A DNA stretch of 64,000 bases from Demequina flava (GTDB taxonomy: Bacteria > Actinomycetota > Actinomycetes > Actinomycetales > Demequinaceae), in assembly GCF_000975035.1 (NCBI RefSeq), contig NZ_BBRA01000001.1, positions 620,001-684,000 of the forward strand. The letters are read 5' to 3'. Below, one piece after another: positions 1 to 7,764 of the stretch. The position numbers were made by a program, and so were the translations under genes. Below the pieces are notes generated by a model. The model made no database searches. It saw only the letters and a program-made list of their open reading frames with translations, and had not been told where the DNA came from. Numbering within the stretch: position 1 is the first letter of the stretch; each line of letters opens with the position of its first letter.

Positions 1-267
1 GGCCGACTCCACGATGACGGTGTTGCCGACCAGAACGTAGGCCGCCTCGATTGGCCTTCCCAAAAGGTCCTGCGTGGCAATCGTCAGACGCTGCGCGCCA
101 GGAACTGACGCCATCGCGTCGATTGTTCCCTCGCCCCCGTCAGCCACGGTGAGGATGCTCACGTGAGCATCGGCCAAAGCCCGCTTCACACCGCGCGCGA
201 CAGCCCGGCCTGCATCAGCGGACCCCACAGACCCCTTGAAGGAGTCCATCGCGACGACCACGCGCAT
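1..267 (-). CDS. Glycerate kinase, N-terminal part (cut by window edge)
   Basis: Only the first 89 codons are inside the window. The translation begins MRVVVAMDSFKGS and reaches VADGGEGT, the two N-terminal signatures of the GarK/GlxK glycerate kinase family, which phosphorylates glycerate with ATP to feed lower glycolysis. The ATG at 267 matches the usual family start. An in-frame ATG at 282, one base after the stop of the upstream gene, is a possible alternative. The gene follows the GH13 phosphorylase directly, so the two are probably co-transcribed. A phosphorylase acting on glucosylglycerate would release the glycerate this kinase uses. Confidence 0.88.
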   Translation of the reverse strand, partial: MRVVVAMDSFKGSVGSADAGRAVARGVKRALADAHVSILTVADGGEGTIDAMASVPGAQRLTIATQDLLGRPIEAAYVLVGNTVIVESA

Positions 268-283
268 CGGCCCGCCTGTCATG

Positions 284-1981
284 TCAGGAGCCCTGAAGCC
301 ACACGACGCCATCGGGCGCTAACTCGGGAGAGTCGAAGCGGTCGCCTGTCAGCAAGTCAGTTCCGGAGTATCCGTCGACTCGGGCGGGCGTGCGCGAGAC
401 ATTCACGAGCGCCGTCACAGCCTGCGCGCCCGTGCCGCGCTTGATCGCGTAGACCTGGTCGCCTGCATCGAGAACCTCCTGTGGCGAGGTGGGGGCGAAC
501 GCAGGTTGGCCGCGCCGCACCTCGAGCATATGAGAGATCGCTTCGAAGACGCCGTGGCGCCGAGCGTCGCTACCGAGTTCCGCGAGCAACGTATCCGCGT
601 CGAGCTTCTCGCGATTGATGCGCCGGTTCACACCCGAGGACTCCATCCCTGCCGTGTCCCCACGGGAGCCGAAGAGCGAGTGCACGTAGATTGCCGGCAC
701 CCCAATCTGGGCGAGCAAGATCGCATGTGCCGCCCGGGCACGGGCGGCGACCACGGCATCGTCCCTGCGCTCGGCGTCATCGACGAGCGCATCGACATAG
801 TTGACGTTGAGCTCGTAGACCGACTGCGACCCATCCGGTTCCATCGCGTACGAGGCACGGCCGCCGCTGGCGTGAGCACGAGCCGCGAGCGCCTCCTGCT
901 CCTGGGGCTCGAGAATGCCGCGGGAGGGGCGCATCCCGACGCCGTCGTGGCTGGCGAGGAAGTTGAACCACGTCGCGGCTGCGCCGAGGTCTTCGAGGCC
1001 GCGTGACCACGCGCTAAGACGTGCGGCGGAGCCCGACAAGAAGGAATGCAGGACTAGCGGCGGAAGCGCGAACTGGTACACCATGTGCGCCTCATCCGTG
1101 AGGTCGCCGAAGTAGGAGATGTTGTCCGGATGCGGCACGTTCGTCTCGGTCAGAAGCTTCACCCCTGGTGCGGTTGCGTCAACGATCGCGCGCCAGATCT
1201 TGACGATCGCGTGAGTACCCGGCAGGTGGATGCAGGCCGTTCCCGAGTCCTTCCACAAGTAGCCGATTGCATCGAGGCGGATCGTCGTAGCGCCTGCCGA
1301 AATGTACGTGAGCAAGACATCGGTGAGCGCCTCTAGCGTCGCCGGGTTCGCGACGTTGACGTCGACCTGATCGCGGCCGAACGTGCTCCACGCTGACACC
1401 GTTGACCCGTCTGGGCGCTCGTAGTCGTGGATAAGCGGCGTCGTGCGTGGACGCACCACCTGCGAGGCATCAAAGTCGCCCGCCGGGGTGATGAAGAAGT
1501 CGGCAAATGAGGGGTCGCGGTTAAGCCACGCCTGGAACCATCCGGCCTGGGAAGACATGTGATTGGCCACGAAGTCGAGGGCGATACCGCGCGTCGCGGA
1601 GAGATCAGTGACATCACTCCAGGCACCCACGTTGGGGTCGATCTCGTAGTAGTCCGTGACAGCAAAACCGTCGTCTGAGGTCCACGGGAAGATCGGCAAC
1701 AGGTGGACGTCGGAGATACGGTCCCCCACGGTCGCATCAAGGGTGTGGCGCAGGGTCTTAAGGGGCGCCTGTCCGGTGCGGCGGATTGAATCTCCGTACG
1801 TGATGAGGAACGACGTGCGCTCGCTCATCGGGACCTCAGCGGGGGCACCGCCTCCTTCAACAAAACGTGACGTGACCGCAAGCAGGCGATTGAGGATCTC
1901 GGCAGCTTCGCCGGGTTCGTCCGTGAGGACCGCGATGAGCGGCTCGAGCTTCGCTGACAGATCGCCGTTGATCGTGGGCAC
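284..1981 (-). CDS. GH13 subfamily 18 glycoside phosphorylase (glucosylglycerate phosphorylase-like)
   Basis: A 565-residue GH13 (beta/alpha)8 enzyme. Visible catalytic elements are Asp237 in TIRLDAIGYLWK (nucleophile), Glu279 in LLTETN (acid/base) and Asp346 in ASHDG (transition-state stabiliser), with His141 in the VANH block. The LWKxxGTxCxHL block after the nucleophile is typical of the sucrose phosphorylase / YcjM branch, which splits alpha-glucosides with phosphate to give glucose 1-phosphate. Glycerate kinase next door argues for glucosylglycerate rather than sucrose as substrate (inference). There is no signal peptide, so it is cytoplasmic. The start is GTG, preceded by AGGACGA at about six bases. 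The gene diverges from a sugar ABC importer. Sucrose or sucrose-6-phosphate phosphorylase is the main alternative. Confidence 0.8.
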   Translation of the reverse strand: MPTINGDLSAKLEPLIAVLTDEPGEAAEILNRLLAVTSRFVEGGGAPAEVPMSERTSFLITYGDSIRRTGQAPLKTLRHTLDATVGDRISDVHLLPIFPWTSDDGFAVTDYYEIDPNVGAWSDVTDLSATRGIALDFVANHMSSQAGWFQAWLNRDPSFADFFITPAGDFDASQVVRPRTTPLIHDYERPDGSTVSAWSTFGRDQVDVNVANPATLEALTDVLLTYISAGATTIRLDAIGYLWKDSGTACIHLPGTHAIVKIWRAIVDATAPGVKLLTETNVPHPDNISYFGDLTDEAHMVYQFALPPLVLHSFLSGSAARLSAWSRGLEDLGAAATWFNFLASHDGVGMRPSRGILEPQEQEALAARAHASGGRASYAMEPDGSQSVYELNVNYVDALVDDAERRDDAVVAARARAAHAILLAQIGVPAIYVHSLFGSRGDTAGMESSGVNRRINREKLDADTLLAELGSDARRHGVFEAISHMLEVRRGQPAFAPTSPQEVLDAGDQVYAIKRGTGAQAVTALVNVSRTPARVDGYSGTDLLTGDRFDSPELAPDGVVWLQGS

Positions 1982-2043
1982 GTGGGTCGTCCTTTGCTTC
2001 GTGATGTGAGCCGTGACGTCGGAGTCACGCTTTCGTAACAGTG

Positions 2044-2072
2044 TTGCACACCTTTTGCATAACTGCTATACA
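2044..2072 (+). promoter_or_regulatory. Sigma70-type promoter of the sugar ABC operon
   Basis: TTGCAC at 2044-2049 and TATACA at 2067-2072 are separated by 17 bases, a near-consensus housekeeping promoter about 57 bases before the ATG at 2129. TTGCA is repeated 11 bases further on (2055-2059), inside the spacer, so a repressor such as the ROK protein encoded at 5327 could bind here. The operator itself is not resolved. Confidence 0.6.
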
Positions 2073-2128
2073 GATCCTACGGCGCAGGTGCCAAGCCTCC
2101 GCCACACCACAAAGTGAGGAAGCGAAAG

Positions 2129-3517
2129 ATGTCAATGAAGACACCCACCATCCGTACGGTGGCCGTCGCCGGAGCTGCAGCGTTGTCGCTCGCAGCCTGT
2201 GGCAGTGGCGGATCCGTGAACGACGCCTCAGACGGGCTGCTGATGTGGACCCTCGAGGTTCAGCCAGACCGTCTCGAGACCCAGACCGCAATCCTCGATG
2301 GCTTCACCGAGGAGACCGGCATCGATGTGGAACTCGTTCCCGTCGAGCAGGACCAGCTCGCCCAGCTCATGGCCTCCGCGGCACTGTCCAGCGAAATGCC
2401 TGACGTCGTGGGCGGCGTCACTTTAGGGCTCGTGCGCTCCTTCGACACCGAGGGCTACCTCAACGCCGACATCGCTGCCGATGTTGTCGACTCCCTGGGG
2501 GCAGATACCTTCACGGACGCCTCGCTCACGCTCACCCAGGACGGGGACACTCAGCTCAGCGTTCCGGCCGATGCTTGGGCACAGATCCTGGTCTACCGCG
2601 CCGACCTCTTTGAGGCAGCGGGCCTGGAGGCACCGACCACGTACGAGTCGCTTATGGCGGCGTCGCAGGAACTCACCGCAGGGGACCAGTTCGGCATCAC
2701 TCTCGCCACTGACCCATCGGGCACGTTCACGCAGGAGACCTTCGAGTCCCTCGCGCTCGGTAACGACTGCGAACTCGTTGACGACTCGGGCGCCGTCACC
2801 CTTGACTCGGGTGCCTGCACCACGACGACGGACCTCTACACGGCGCTCGGCACGGACTACTCCCCCGCGGGAACGCAGACCGTCGAGTCGACTCGTGCCT
2901 CCTACTTCTCCGGACAGTCCGCGATGATCCTGTGGTCGACGTTCATTCTCGACGAGCTGGCCGGACTGCGTGATGACGCGGCCCCCAGCTGCGACGAGTG
3001 TACTTCCAGCAGCTGGCTCGCCGAGAACTCGGGCATCGTCCCGATGGTTGCCGGCCCCGACGCCACCGACGGCGGCGGCGCGTTCGGAGAGATGACGTCG
3101 TTCGTCGCCTCTTCCGACGCCTCCCCTGAGGAGTCGACTCAGCTCATGGAGTACCTCATGACTGACGGTTACGTGGACTGGATGTCCATGGCGCCTGAGG
3201 GCAAGATGCCCGTCCGCCACGGTGAAAGCGCTGACTCCACCGAGTACCTCGACGCCTGGACCGAGCTCGAGGCCGGCGTGGACACCAAGATGCCGCTTGG
3301 CGAGATCTACTCCGAGGAGACCATCGCGTCGCTCCTCGACGTCACCGAGAACATCTCACGCTGGGCACTGACCGAGGGCCAGGGCTCCATCATTGGCCCC
3401 CTCAACGCAGAACTGCCGATCTCGAAGGCCATCGCCGAGTCCACCTCGGGCGCGATCGACGCGGCCACGGCTCAGGCGGACATGGTCGACGCCGTCACAG
3501 AAATCGCTGATAACTAA
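2129..3517 (+). CDS. Extracellular solute-binding lipoprotein of a sugar ABC importer
   Basis: A 462-residue family 1 solute-binding protein. The N-terminus has a short signal peptide ending in the lipobox LAAC, so the mature protein is lipid-anchored on the outer face of the membrane. The chosen ATG at 2129 has GAGGAAG upstream; an in-frame GTG at 2114 would swallow that ribosome binding site. It is the first gene of an operon with two MalF/MalG-type permeases and a ROK regulator, and diverges from the GH13 phosphorylase. No ATPase gene is present, so a shared MsiK-type ATPase elsewhere probably energises it. The ligand is inferred, from context, to be an alpha-glucoside such as glucosylglycerate. 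Confidence 0.88.
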   Translation: MSMKTPTIRTVAVAGAAALSLAACGSGGSVNDASDGLLMWTLEVQPDRLETQTAILDGFTEETGIDVELVPVEQDQLAQLMASAALSSEMPDVVGGVTLGLVRSFDTEGYLNADIAADVVDSLGADTFTDASLTLTQDGDTQLSVPADAWAQILVYRADLFEAAGLEAPTTYESLMAASQELTAGDQFGITLATDPSGTFTQETFESLALGNDCELVDDSGAVTLDSGACTTTTDLYTALGTDYSPAGTQTVESTRASYFSGQSAMILWSTFILDELAGLRDDAAPSCDECTSSSWLAENSGIVPMVAGPDATDGGGAFGEMTSFVASSDASPEESTQLMEYLMTDGYVDWMSMAPEGKMPVRHGESADSTEYLDAWTELEAGVDTKMPLGEIYSEETIASLLDVTENISRWALTEGQGSIIGPLNAELPISKAIAESTSGAIDAATAQADMVDAVTEIADN

Positions 3518-3519
3518 TC

Positions 3520-4455
3520 ATGACGACCACTGTCGACACTCGTCCGGCGGGGGCACGTCGCCCCCGCCGGACCGAGTCGGAGCGCCGGGACGCCCGAGCC
3601 GGCTGGAGCATGGTCGGGCCTCTGGTCGCCATCGTCACGATGGTGATCGTCATCCCGATCCTGTGGACCTTTGTCCTGTCCTTCCAGGACGCGCGCTACT
3701 CCGACGTCGCCCGCAACGGGCTTGCTAACCCCTTCACCCTCGATAACTACATCGACACCCTGACCTCGTCCGGGTTCTGGGAGTCGATCTGGGTCACGAT
3801 CATCTACACGGTGTTCACGACCCTCGGCTCGATTGCCCTGGGTTACATCGCTGCGTTGGCGATGCGCGACCGCTTCCGGGGCCGCGGCATCATGCGCGCC
3901 GCCTTCTTGTTGCCCTACGTCGCACCCGTGGTCGCCACCGCCTACGTGTGGAAGACCATGCTGAACCCGCAGTACGGCATCATCAACGCGATCGGCACGG
4001 AGTACTTGGGATGGGAACAGGGCATCGACTTCCTGGGCCGTGAGCCCTACGCCCTGATCACAGTGATTGTCTACGAAATCTGGCGCTACTTCCCGTTCGC
4101 CTTCATCTTCTTCGCCGCCGCGCTCACTGGCCTCAGCCGTGACGTGGAGGAGGCCGCGCTCGTGGATGGCGCCACGCCGTGGCAGAAGTTCCTGCACGTC
4201 ATCACTCCGCAGATGATGCCCGTGATTGTGCTGCTCACGCTTCTGCGCATGGTGATGACCTTCAACAAGTTCGACGACATTTACCTCCTGACCGGAGGTG
4301 CGGCCGGCACGGAAGTTGCCGCGGTACGCGTGTACGACCAGCTCGTCGGCTCCTCGGACATTGGAGCCGCCTCTGCCAACTCCGTGATCCTGGCGATTAT
4401 TTTGGCAATCGGCCTGGGTGCGTACATGAAGCTCACGAAGAGGATGGCCGCCTGA
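3520..4455 (+). CDS. Sugar ABC transporter permease (MalF/UgpA type)
   Basis: A 311-residue membrane protein with a basic, proline-rich cytoplasmic N-terminus followed by about six transmembrane segments. The EAA loop that contacts the ATPase is visible as EEAALVDGATPWQKF. It starts two bases after the binding-protein stop and overlaps the next permease by one base (TGATG), so translation is coupled. It forms the channel with the permease encoded just downstream. Confidence 0.9.
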   Translation: MTTTVDTRPAGARRPRRTESERRDARAGWSMVGPLVAIVTMVIVIPILWTFVLSFQDARYSDVARNGLANPFTLDNYIDTLTSSGFWESIWVTIIYTVFTTLGSIALGYIAALAMRDRFRGRGIMRAAFLLPYVAPVVATAYVWKTMLNPQYGIINAIGTEYLGWEQGIDFLGREPYALITVIVYEIWRYFPFAFIFFAAALTGLSRDVEEAALVDGATPWQKFLHVITPQMMPVIVLLTLLRMVMTFNKFDDIYLLTGGAAGTEVAAVRVYDQLVGSSDIGAASANSVILAIILAIGLGAYMKLTKRMAA

Positions 4456-5321
4456 TGACCATGGTCTCGTTCCAAACCACCCTGTTCCGCGTGCTCAAGT
4501 GGGTCTTTCTCGCGCTGCTCGCGATCACCGTGGTCTTCCCCTTCTACTACATGGTCGTGATGAGCTTTGTGCCCATCCAGGACCTGCTGCGCAACCCGCT
4601 CACACTGGTGCCTGAGATCCAACAGCTCACGATCGACACGTACCGCCAGGTTGTGGCCCCCGAGAGCGAGGGCGGCTTCGGTTTTGCCCGCTTCATGCGC
4701 AACTCGGCGATCGTGGCCACCGCAGCGACGGTGCTCACGATGTTGCTGTCGATTCCCGCCTCTTACGCGATGACACGCATGCGCTTCGCGGGCGTCAAGA
4801 AGGTGGGCGCGCTCTTCATCGCGGTGTACATGTTCCCGCAAATCATCATCGCGGTGCCGGTGTTCGTGGGCTTCCAGATCATCGGCCTGGGAACCTCGCT
4901 GGTGGGCCTGACGATCGCCTACATCGCACTCACAGTGCCGGTGTCGGTGCACATGCTCCGCTCCTACCTACGGGGACTGCCCGAATCCATCGATGAGGCG
5001 GCCATGATTGACGGCGCGACGCGCTGGCAGATCATGCGCAAGATCACCGTCCCGCTGGCGATGCCCACGATCATCTCCACGGCGCTGTACTCGTTCATGA
5101 TTGCGTGGAACGAGTTCCTCTTCGCGCTGCTGTTCCTGTCGGCGAAGCCAGAACTATGGACCGTGTCGCTGGGTCTGACCCGTCTGGCAGACGGCCAAGA
5201 GGTGTCGCGCACAATTCTGATGGCCGGTAGCGTTCTCATCACAGCACCGATCATCCTGCTGTACGGACTGGTCGAGCGTTGGCTCACTGAGGGCCTCACT
5301 GCAGGCGCAGAGAAGGGATAA
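4455..5321 (+). CDS. Sugar ABC transporter permease (MalG/UgpE type)
   Basis: A 288-residue inner-membrane permease with the EAA motif DEAAMIDGATRWQIM. The ATG at 4455 overlaps the stop of the preceding gene. The open frame continues upstream to 4179, but that part overlaps the first permease out of frame and is not real coding. It is the partner of the MalF-type permease in the glucoside importer. Confidence 0.9.
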   Translation: MTMVSFQTTLFRVLKWVFLALLAITVVFPFYYMVVMSFVPIQDLLRNPLTLVPEIQQLTIDTYRQVVAPESEGGFGFARFMRNSAIVATAATVLTMLLSIPASYAMTRMRFAGVKKVGALFIAVYMFPQIIIAVPVFVGFQIIGLGTSLVGLTIAYIALTVPVSVHMLRSYLRGLPESIDEAAMIDGATRWQIMRKITVPLAMPTIISTALYSFMIAWNEFLFALLFLSAKPELWTVSLGLTRLADGQEVSRTILMAGSVLITAPIILLYGLVERWLTEGLTAGAEKG

Positions 5322-5326
5322 CCGGC

Positions 5327-6481
5327 GTGAAGCAAGGACCCGGCGACCTTCTCCACCTCATCCGCACGGGCGAGGCCACCACTCGCGGAGAACTCCAGGC
5401 CGCGACGGGCCTGTCCCGCGTGACGGTTGGCAAGCGCCTGGACGCCCTCGAGGCCGCCGACATCATTTCGGAGGCAGGCACGGGCTCGGCAACGGGCGGA
5501 CGCCGCGCGGGCACGTTCTCGTTCTCCCCGGGCGGTGTCGTCATGGTGGCGGCTCTCGATGCCGTGGGCGGCTCGACCGCCGCCGTCGATTGCCACGGCA
5601 CCGTCCTTGCACGCGGAACCGTCGACGCTTCGGTCTCCCACGGGCCCGAGGCAACCCTCGACATCGTGGTGGAAACACTGCGAGCCCTCGCAGCATCGGC
5701 CGGACTGGGATGGGACCGCGTGGTCGCGATCGCGATCTCGGTTCCGGGCCCCACAGACCCCACGGACCACCGGCTGAATGACCCACCGATCATGCCGGGT
5801 TGGTCCGGCTGGCCGATCATCGAGTACGTGAGCGAGACGACCGGCGTGCCCGTGTATGTCGAAAATGATGCGGACGCGATGGCGTATGGCGAAGCATTCG
5901 CTCACGGCACGCCTCCGCGCTCGCTCGTCCTCGTGAAGGTGTCCGACTACATCGGCGCCGGCCTCGTGCTCGAGCAGCGGATCTTCCGCGGCGAGGATGG
6001 CAGCGCCGGTGACATCGGGCACATTCACGTGGGCGGGACACGCACCTGCCGCTGTGGGCGCACTGGATGCCTCGCGGCTGAGGCCTCGGGTGCAGCAATC
6101 GCCGCCGAGCTCACGGAAGCCGGCTACTCGGTGAGCCGTCCCGAGGCGATTGTGGAACTGGCCACCGAGGGCGACACGCGCGTCACGCAAGAACTGCGCC
6201 GCGCGGGCGAACTCATCGGCACCGTTGTGTCCTCGGTGGTGAGCATGCTCAACCCGGCGACCCTGGTGATTGCGGGACCGCTCGCCAGCCCCGACTTGAT
6301 CGCGACCATTCGCTCGACCGTCTACGCCAAGTCACTCCCCCGTGCCACGCGTCACCTGGCGATCCGCCCCTCCGAGCTAGGGGACGATGCTGGGGTTGTG
6401 GGACTCGCGACGGTGGCAGTGAACGACTTCTATTCAGCCGAGTCGGTCAACCTGCGGCTCGATACTGAGGCAAGCGCGTAG
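5327..6481 (+). CDS. ROK family transcriptional regulator of the glucoside locus
   Basis: A 384-residue protein with an N-terminal winged helix (about residues 8-55, TTRGELQAATGLSRVTVGKR) followed by a ROK sugar-binding domain. The ROK zinc site is visible as CRCGRTGC with GHIHV just before it. It lacks the N-terminal DxGxT ATP loop of ROK kinases, as expected for a repressor. The GTG start lies five bases after the permease stop, so it is the last gene of the ABC operon. It probably controls the promoter at 2044 and the divergent phosphorylase in response to the imported glucoside (inference). Confidence 0.85.
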   Translation: MKQGPGDLLHLIRTGEATTRGELQAATGLSRVTVGKRLDALEAADIISEAGTGSATGGRRAGTFSFSPGGVVMVAALDAVGGSTAAVDCHGTVLARGTVDASVSHGPEATLDIVVETLRALAASAGLGWDRVVAIAISVPGPTDPTDHRLNDPPIMPGWSGWPIIEYVSETTGVPVYVENDADAMAYGEAFAHGTPPRSLVLVKVSDYIGAGLVLEQRIFRGEDGSAGDIGHIHVGGTRTCRCGRTGCLAAEASGAAIAAELTEAGYSVSRPEAIVELATEGDTRVTQELRRAGELIGTVVSSVVSMLNPATLVIAGPLASPDLIATIRSTVYAKSLPRATRHLAIRPSELGDDAGVVGLATVAVNDFYSAESVNLRLDTEASA

Positions 6482-6494
6482 AGACCCTCCCGGT

Positions 6495-6815
6495 CTAGTC
6501 GCGGTCCGACGGGCCTTCGTTGATGGCCTGCTCGAGGCGCTCGAGCTTGCCATCGAGCTCACCGGTGAACCCCGGCCGGATATCGGCCTTGATCACCAGC
6601 GACACGCGCGATCCGTACGGCTGCACCGCTTCCGTCGCACGCTTGACGACGTCAAACACCTCATCCCACTCCCCCTCGATCTCGGTGAACATTGAGGACG
6701 TGCGGTGAGGCAAGCCCGAGTCGCGCACGACTTTCACCGCCTGAGCGACAGCTTCATGGACGGAGCCGTCAGCGCGGCCGTTTCCTGAGGGGGCAACGGA
6801 AAAGGCAACAATCAT
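6495..6815 (-). CDS. MTH1187 family thiamine-binding protein (UPF0045)
   Basis: A 106-residue protein beginning MIVAFSVAPSG and containing the family blocks HRTSSMFTEIEGEWDEV and VSLVIKADIRPG. Family members are small oligomeric ferredoxin-fold proteins, some shown to bind thiamine. Length is normal. It converges with the ROK regulator 13 bases away and stands alone; nothing nearby concerns thiamine. Confidence 0.8.
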   Translation of the reverse strand: MIVAFSVAPSGNGRADGSVHEAVAQAVKVVRDSGLPHRTSSMFTEIEGEWDEVFDVVKRATEAVQPYGSRVSLVIKADIRPGFTGELDGKLERLEQAINEGPSDRD

Positions 6816-6858
6816 GGTGCGTCCTTACGTGTCTCGAGTCCGAGGGTCGTGGCCGAGA

Positions 6859-7680
6859 TTAGCGCGCGGCCTCGAGCTGGGCGAATGCTTCCTCCGTCGT
6901 GAGGTTCTCGCCCAACTGGTTGGGTTTACCGGTGCCGTGATAGTCCGAGCTGCCGGTGACAACGAGCCCAAGCTGGTCGGCGAGCGCTCGTAGGCGCCCC
7001 CGCTGCTCGTCGGTGTGGTCCCGGTGATCAACCTCGATGCCCACCAGCCCCGCCTTCACAGCGCGCTCGATGACTCGCGTCGGCAACTCCGAACCCGCCC
7101 TGCCCGCATACGGATGCGCGAGCACCGGCACGCCACCCGCGGCACGCATCGTCTTCACCGCACTCACAACCTCCGGCGCATAGTGCGGCACGTAGTACGC
7201 GGAGCCTGGACGCAGAATCTCGGTGAACGCAGCGGACCGGTCCGCGACTACCTCCGCCGCAACCAAAGCATCGGCGATGTGCGGCCGCCCCACGGTGACC
7301 GCGCCGCCTGACTGAGCCACGACATCGGCCCAGGTCACGGGAAAGTCCTTGGCAAGCAGCTCAACGATCGCCTGCGCCCGGTGGATGCGGGCGTCGCGAG
7401 TCTTGGCAATCATCGCGTCAACGTCGGGCGCGCTGCGGTCGTGCCAGTAGCTCAGCAGGTGCACTGACGTGCCGTGCGCGCGTGTCGAGACTTCCATTCC
7501 GGGCACAAACTGGATCCCGTGGAGCTGGGCCGCCGATCGCGCCTCATCCCACCCAGCCATCGAGTCGTGATCGCACAGCGCGACGATGTCGAGGTTTGCG
7601 TCCTTCGCGCTCGCCATCACGTCCGCTGGGGTCTGAGTGCCGTCAGACACGGCGGAGTGGGTGTGGATATCGATGCGCAT
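6859..7680 (-). CDS. PHP domain phosphoesterase (YciV/TrpH-like)
   Basis: A 273-residue PHP-fold metal hydrolase. Metal-binding blocks are RIDIHTHSAVSDGT at the N-terminus, LCDHDSMAG near residue 45 and SSDYHGTGKPN near the C-terminus. Related proteins are 3',5'-nucleoside bisphosphate phosphatases or the 5'-3' exonuclease RNase AM. I take the ATG at 7680, which gives the canonical N-terminus; a TTG at 7713 would add 11 residues and run through the terminator of the upstream gene. Monocistronic in appearance. Confidence 0.82.
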   Translation of the reverse strand: MRIDIHTHSAVSDGTQTPADVMASAKDANLDIVALCDHDSMAGWDEARSAAQLHGIQFVPGMEVSTRAHGTSVHLLSYWHDRSAPDVDAMIAKTRDARIHRAQAIVELLAKDFPVTWADVVAQSGGAVTVGRPHIADALVAAEVVADRSAAFTEILRPGSAYYVPHYAPEVVSAVKTMRAAGGVPVLAHPYAGRAGSELPTRVIERAVKAGLVGIEVDHRDHTDEQRGRLRALADQLGLVVTGSSDYHGTGKPNQLGENLTTEEAFAQLEAAR

Positions 7681-7712
7681 AGCCCCAGCGTAGGCCGATG
7701 CTGCGACACGCA

Positions 7713-7752
7713 AACGCCCCGCCGCACCCTGGGTGGGGTGCGACGGGGCGTT
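7713..7752 (-). terminator. Rho-independent terminator of the LPXTG surface-protein gene
   Basis: Read on the minus strand, AACGCCCCG and GCACCC pair with GGGTGC and CGGGGCGTT around a short loop, giving a stem of about 15 pairs with one mismatch that ends in TTTG. It lies 12 bases after the stop of the surface protein. Confidence 0.7.
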
Positions 7753-7764
7753 CGACAGTGGTAG

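Noticed and set aside
2423-3220. Long minus-strand frame opposite the first solute-binding protein
   Set aside because: It is antisense to a clear lipoprotein gene, has Arg/Gly-rich low-complexity translation and no domain; a product of GC-rich third positions.
4964-6190. 408-codon minus-strand frame opposite the ROK regulator
   Set aside because: Spans two real plus-strand genes and has no recognisable motif or ribosome binding site.
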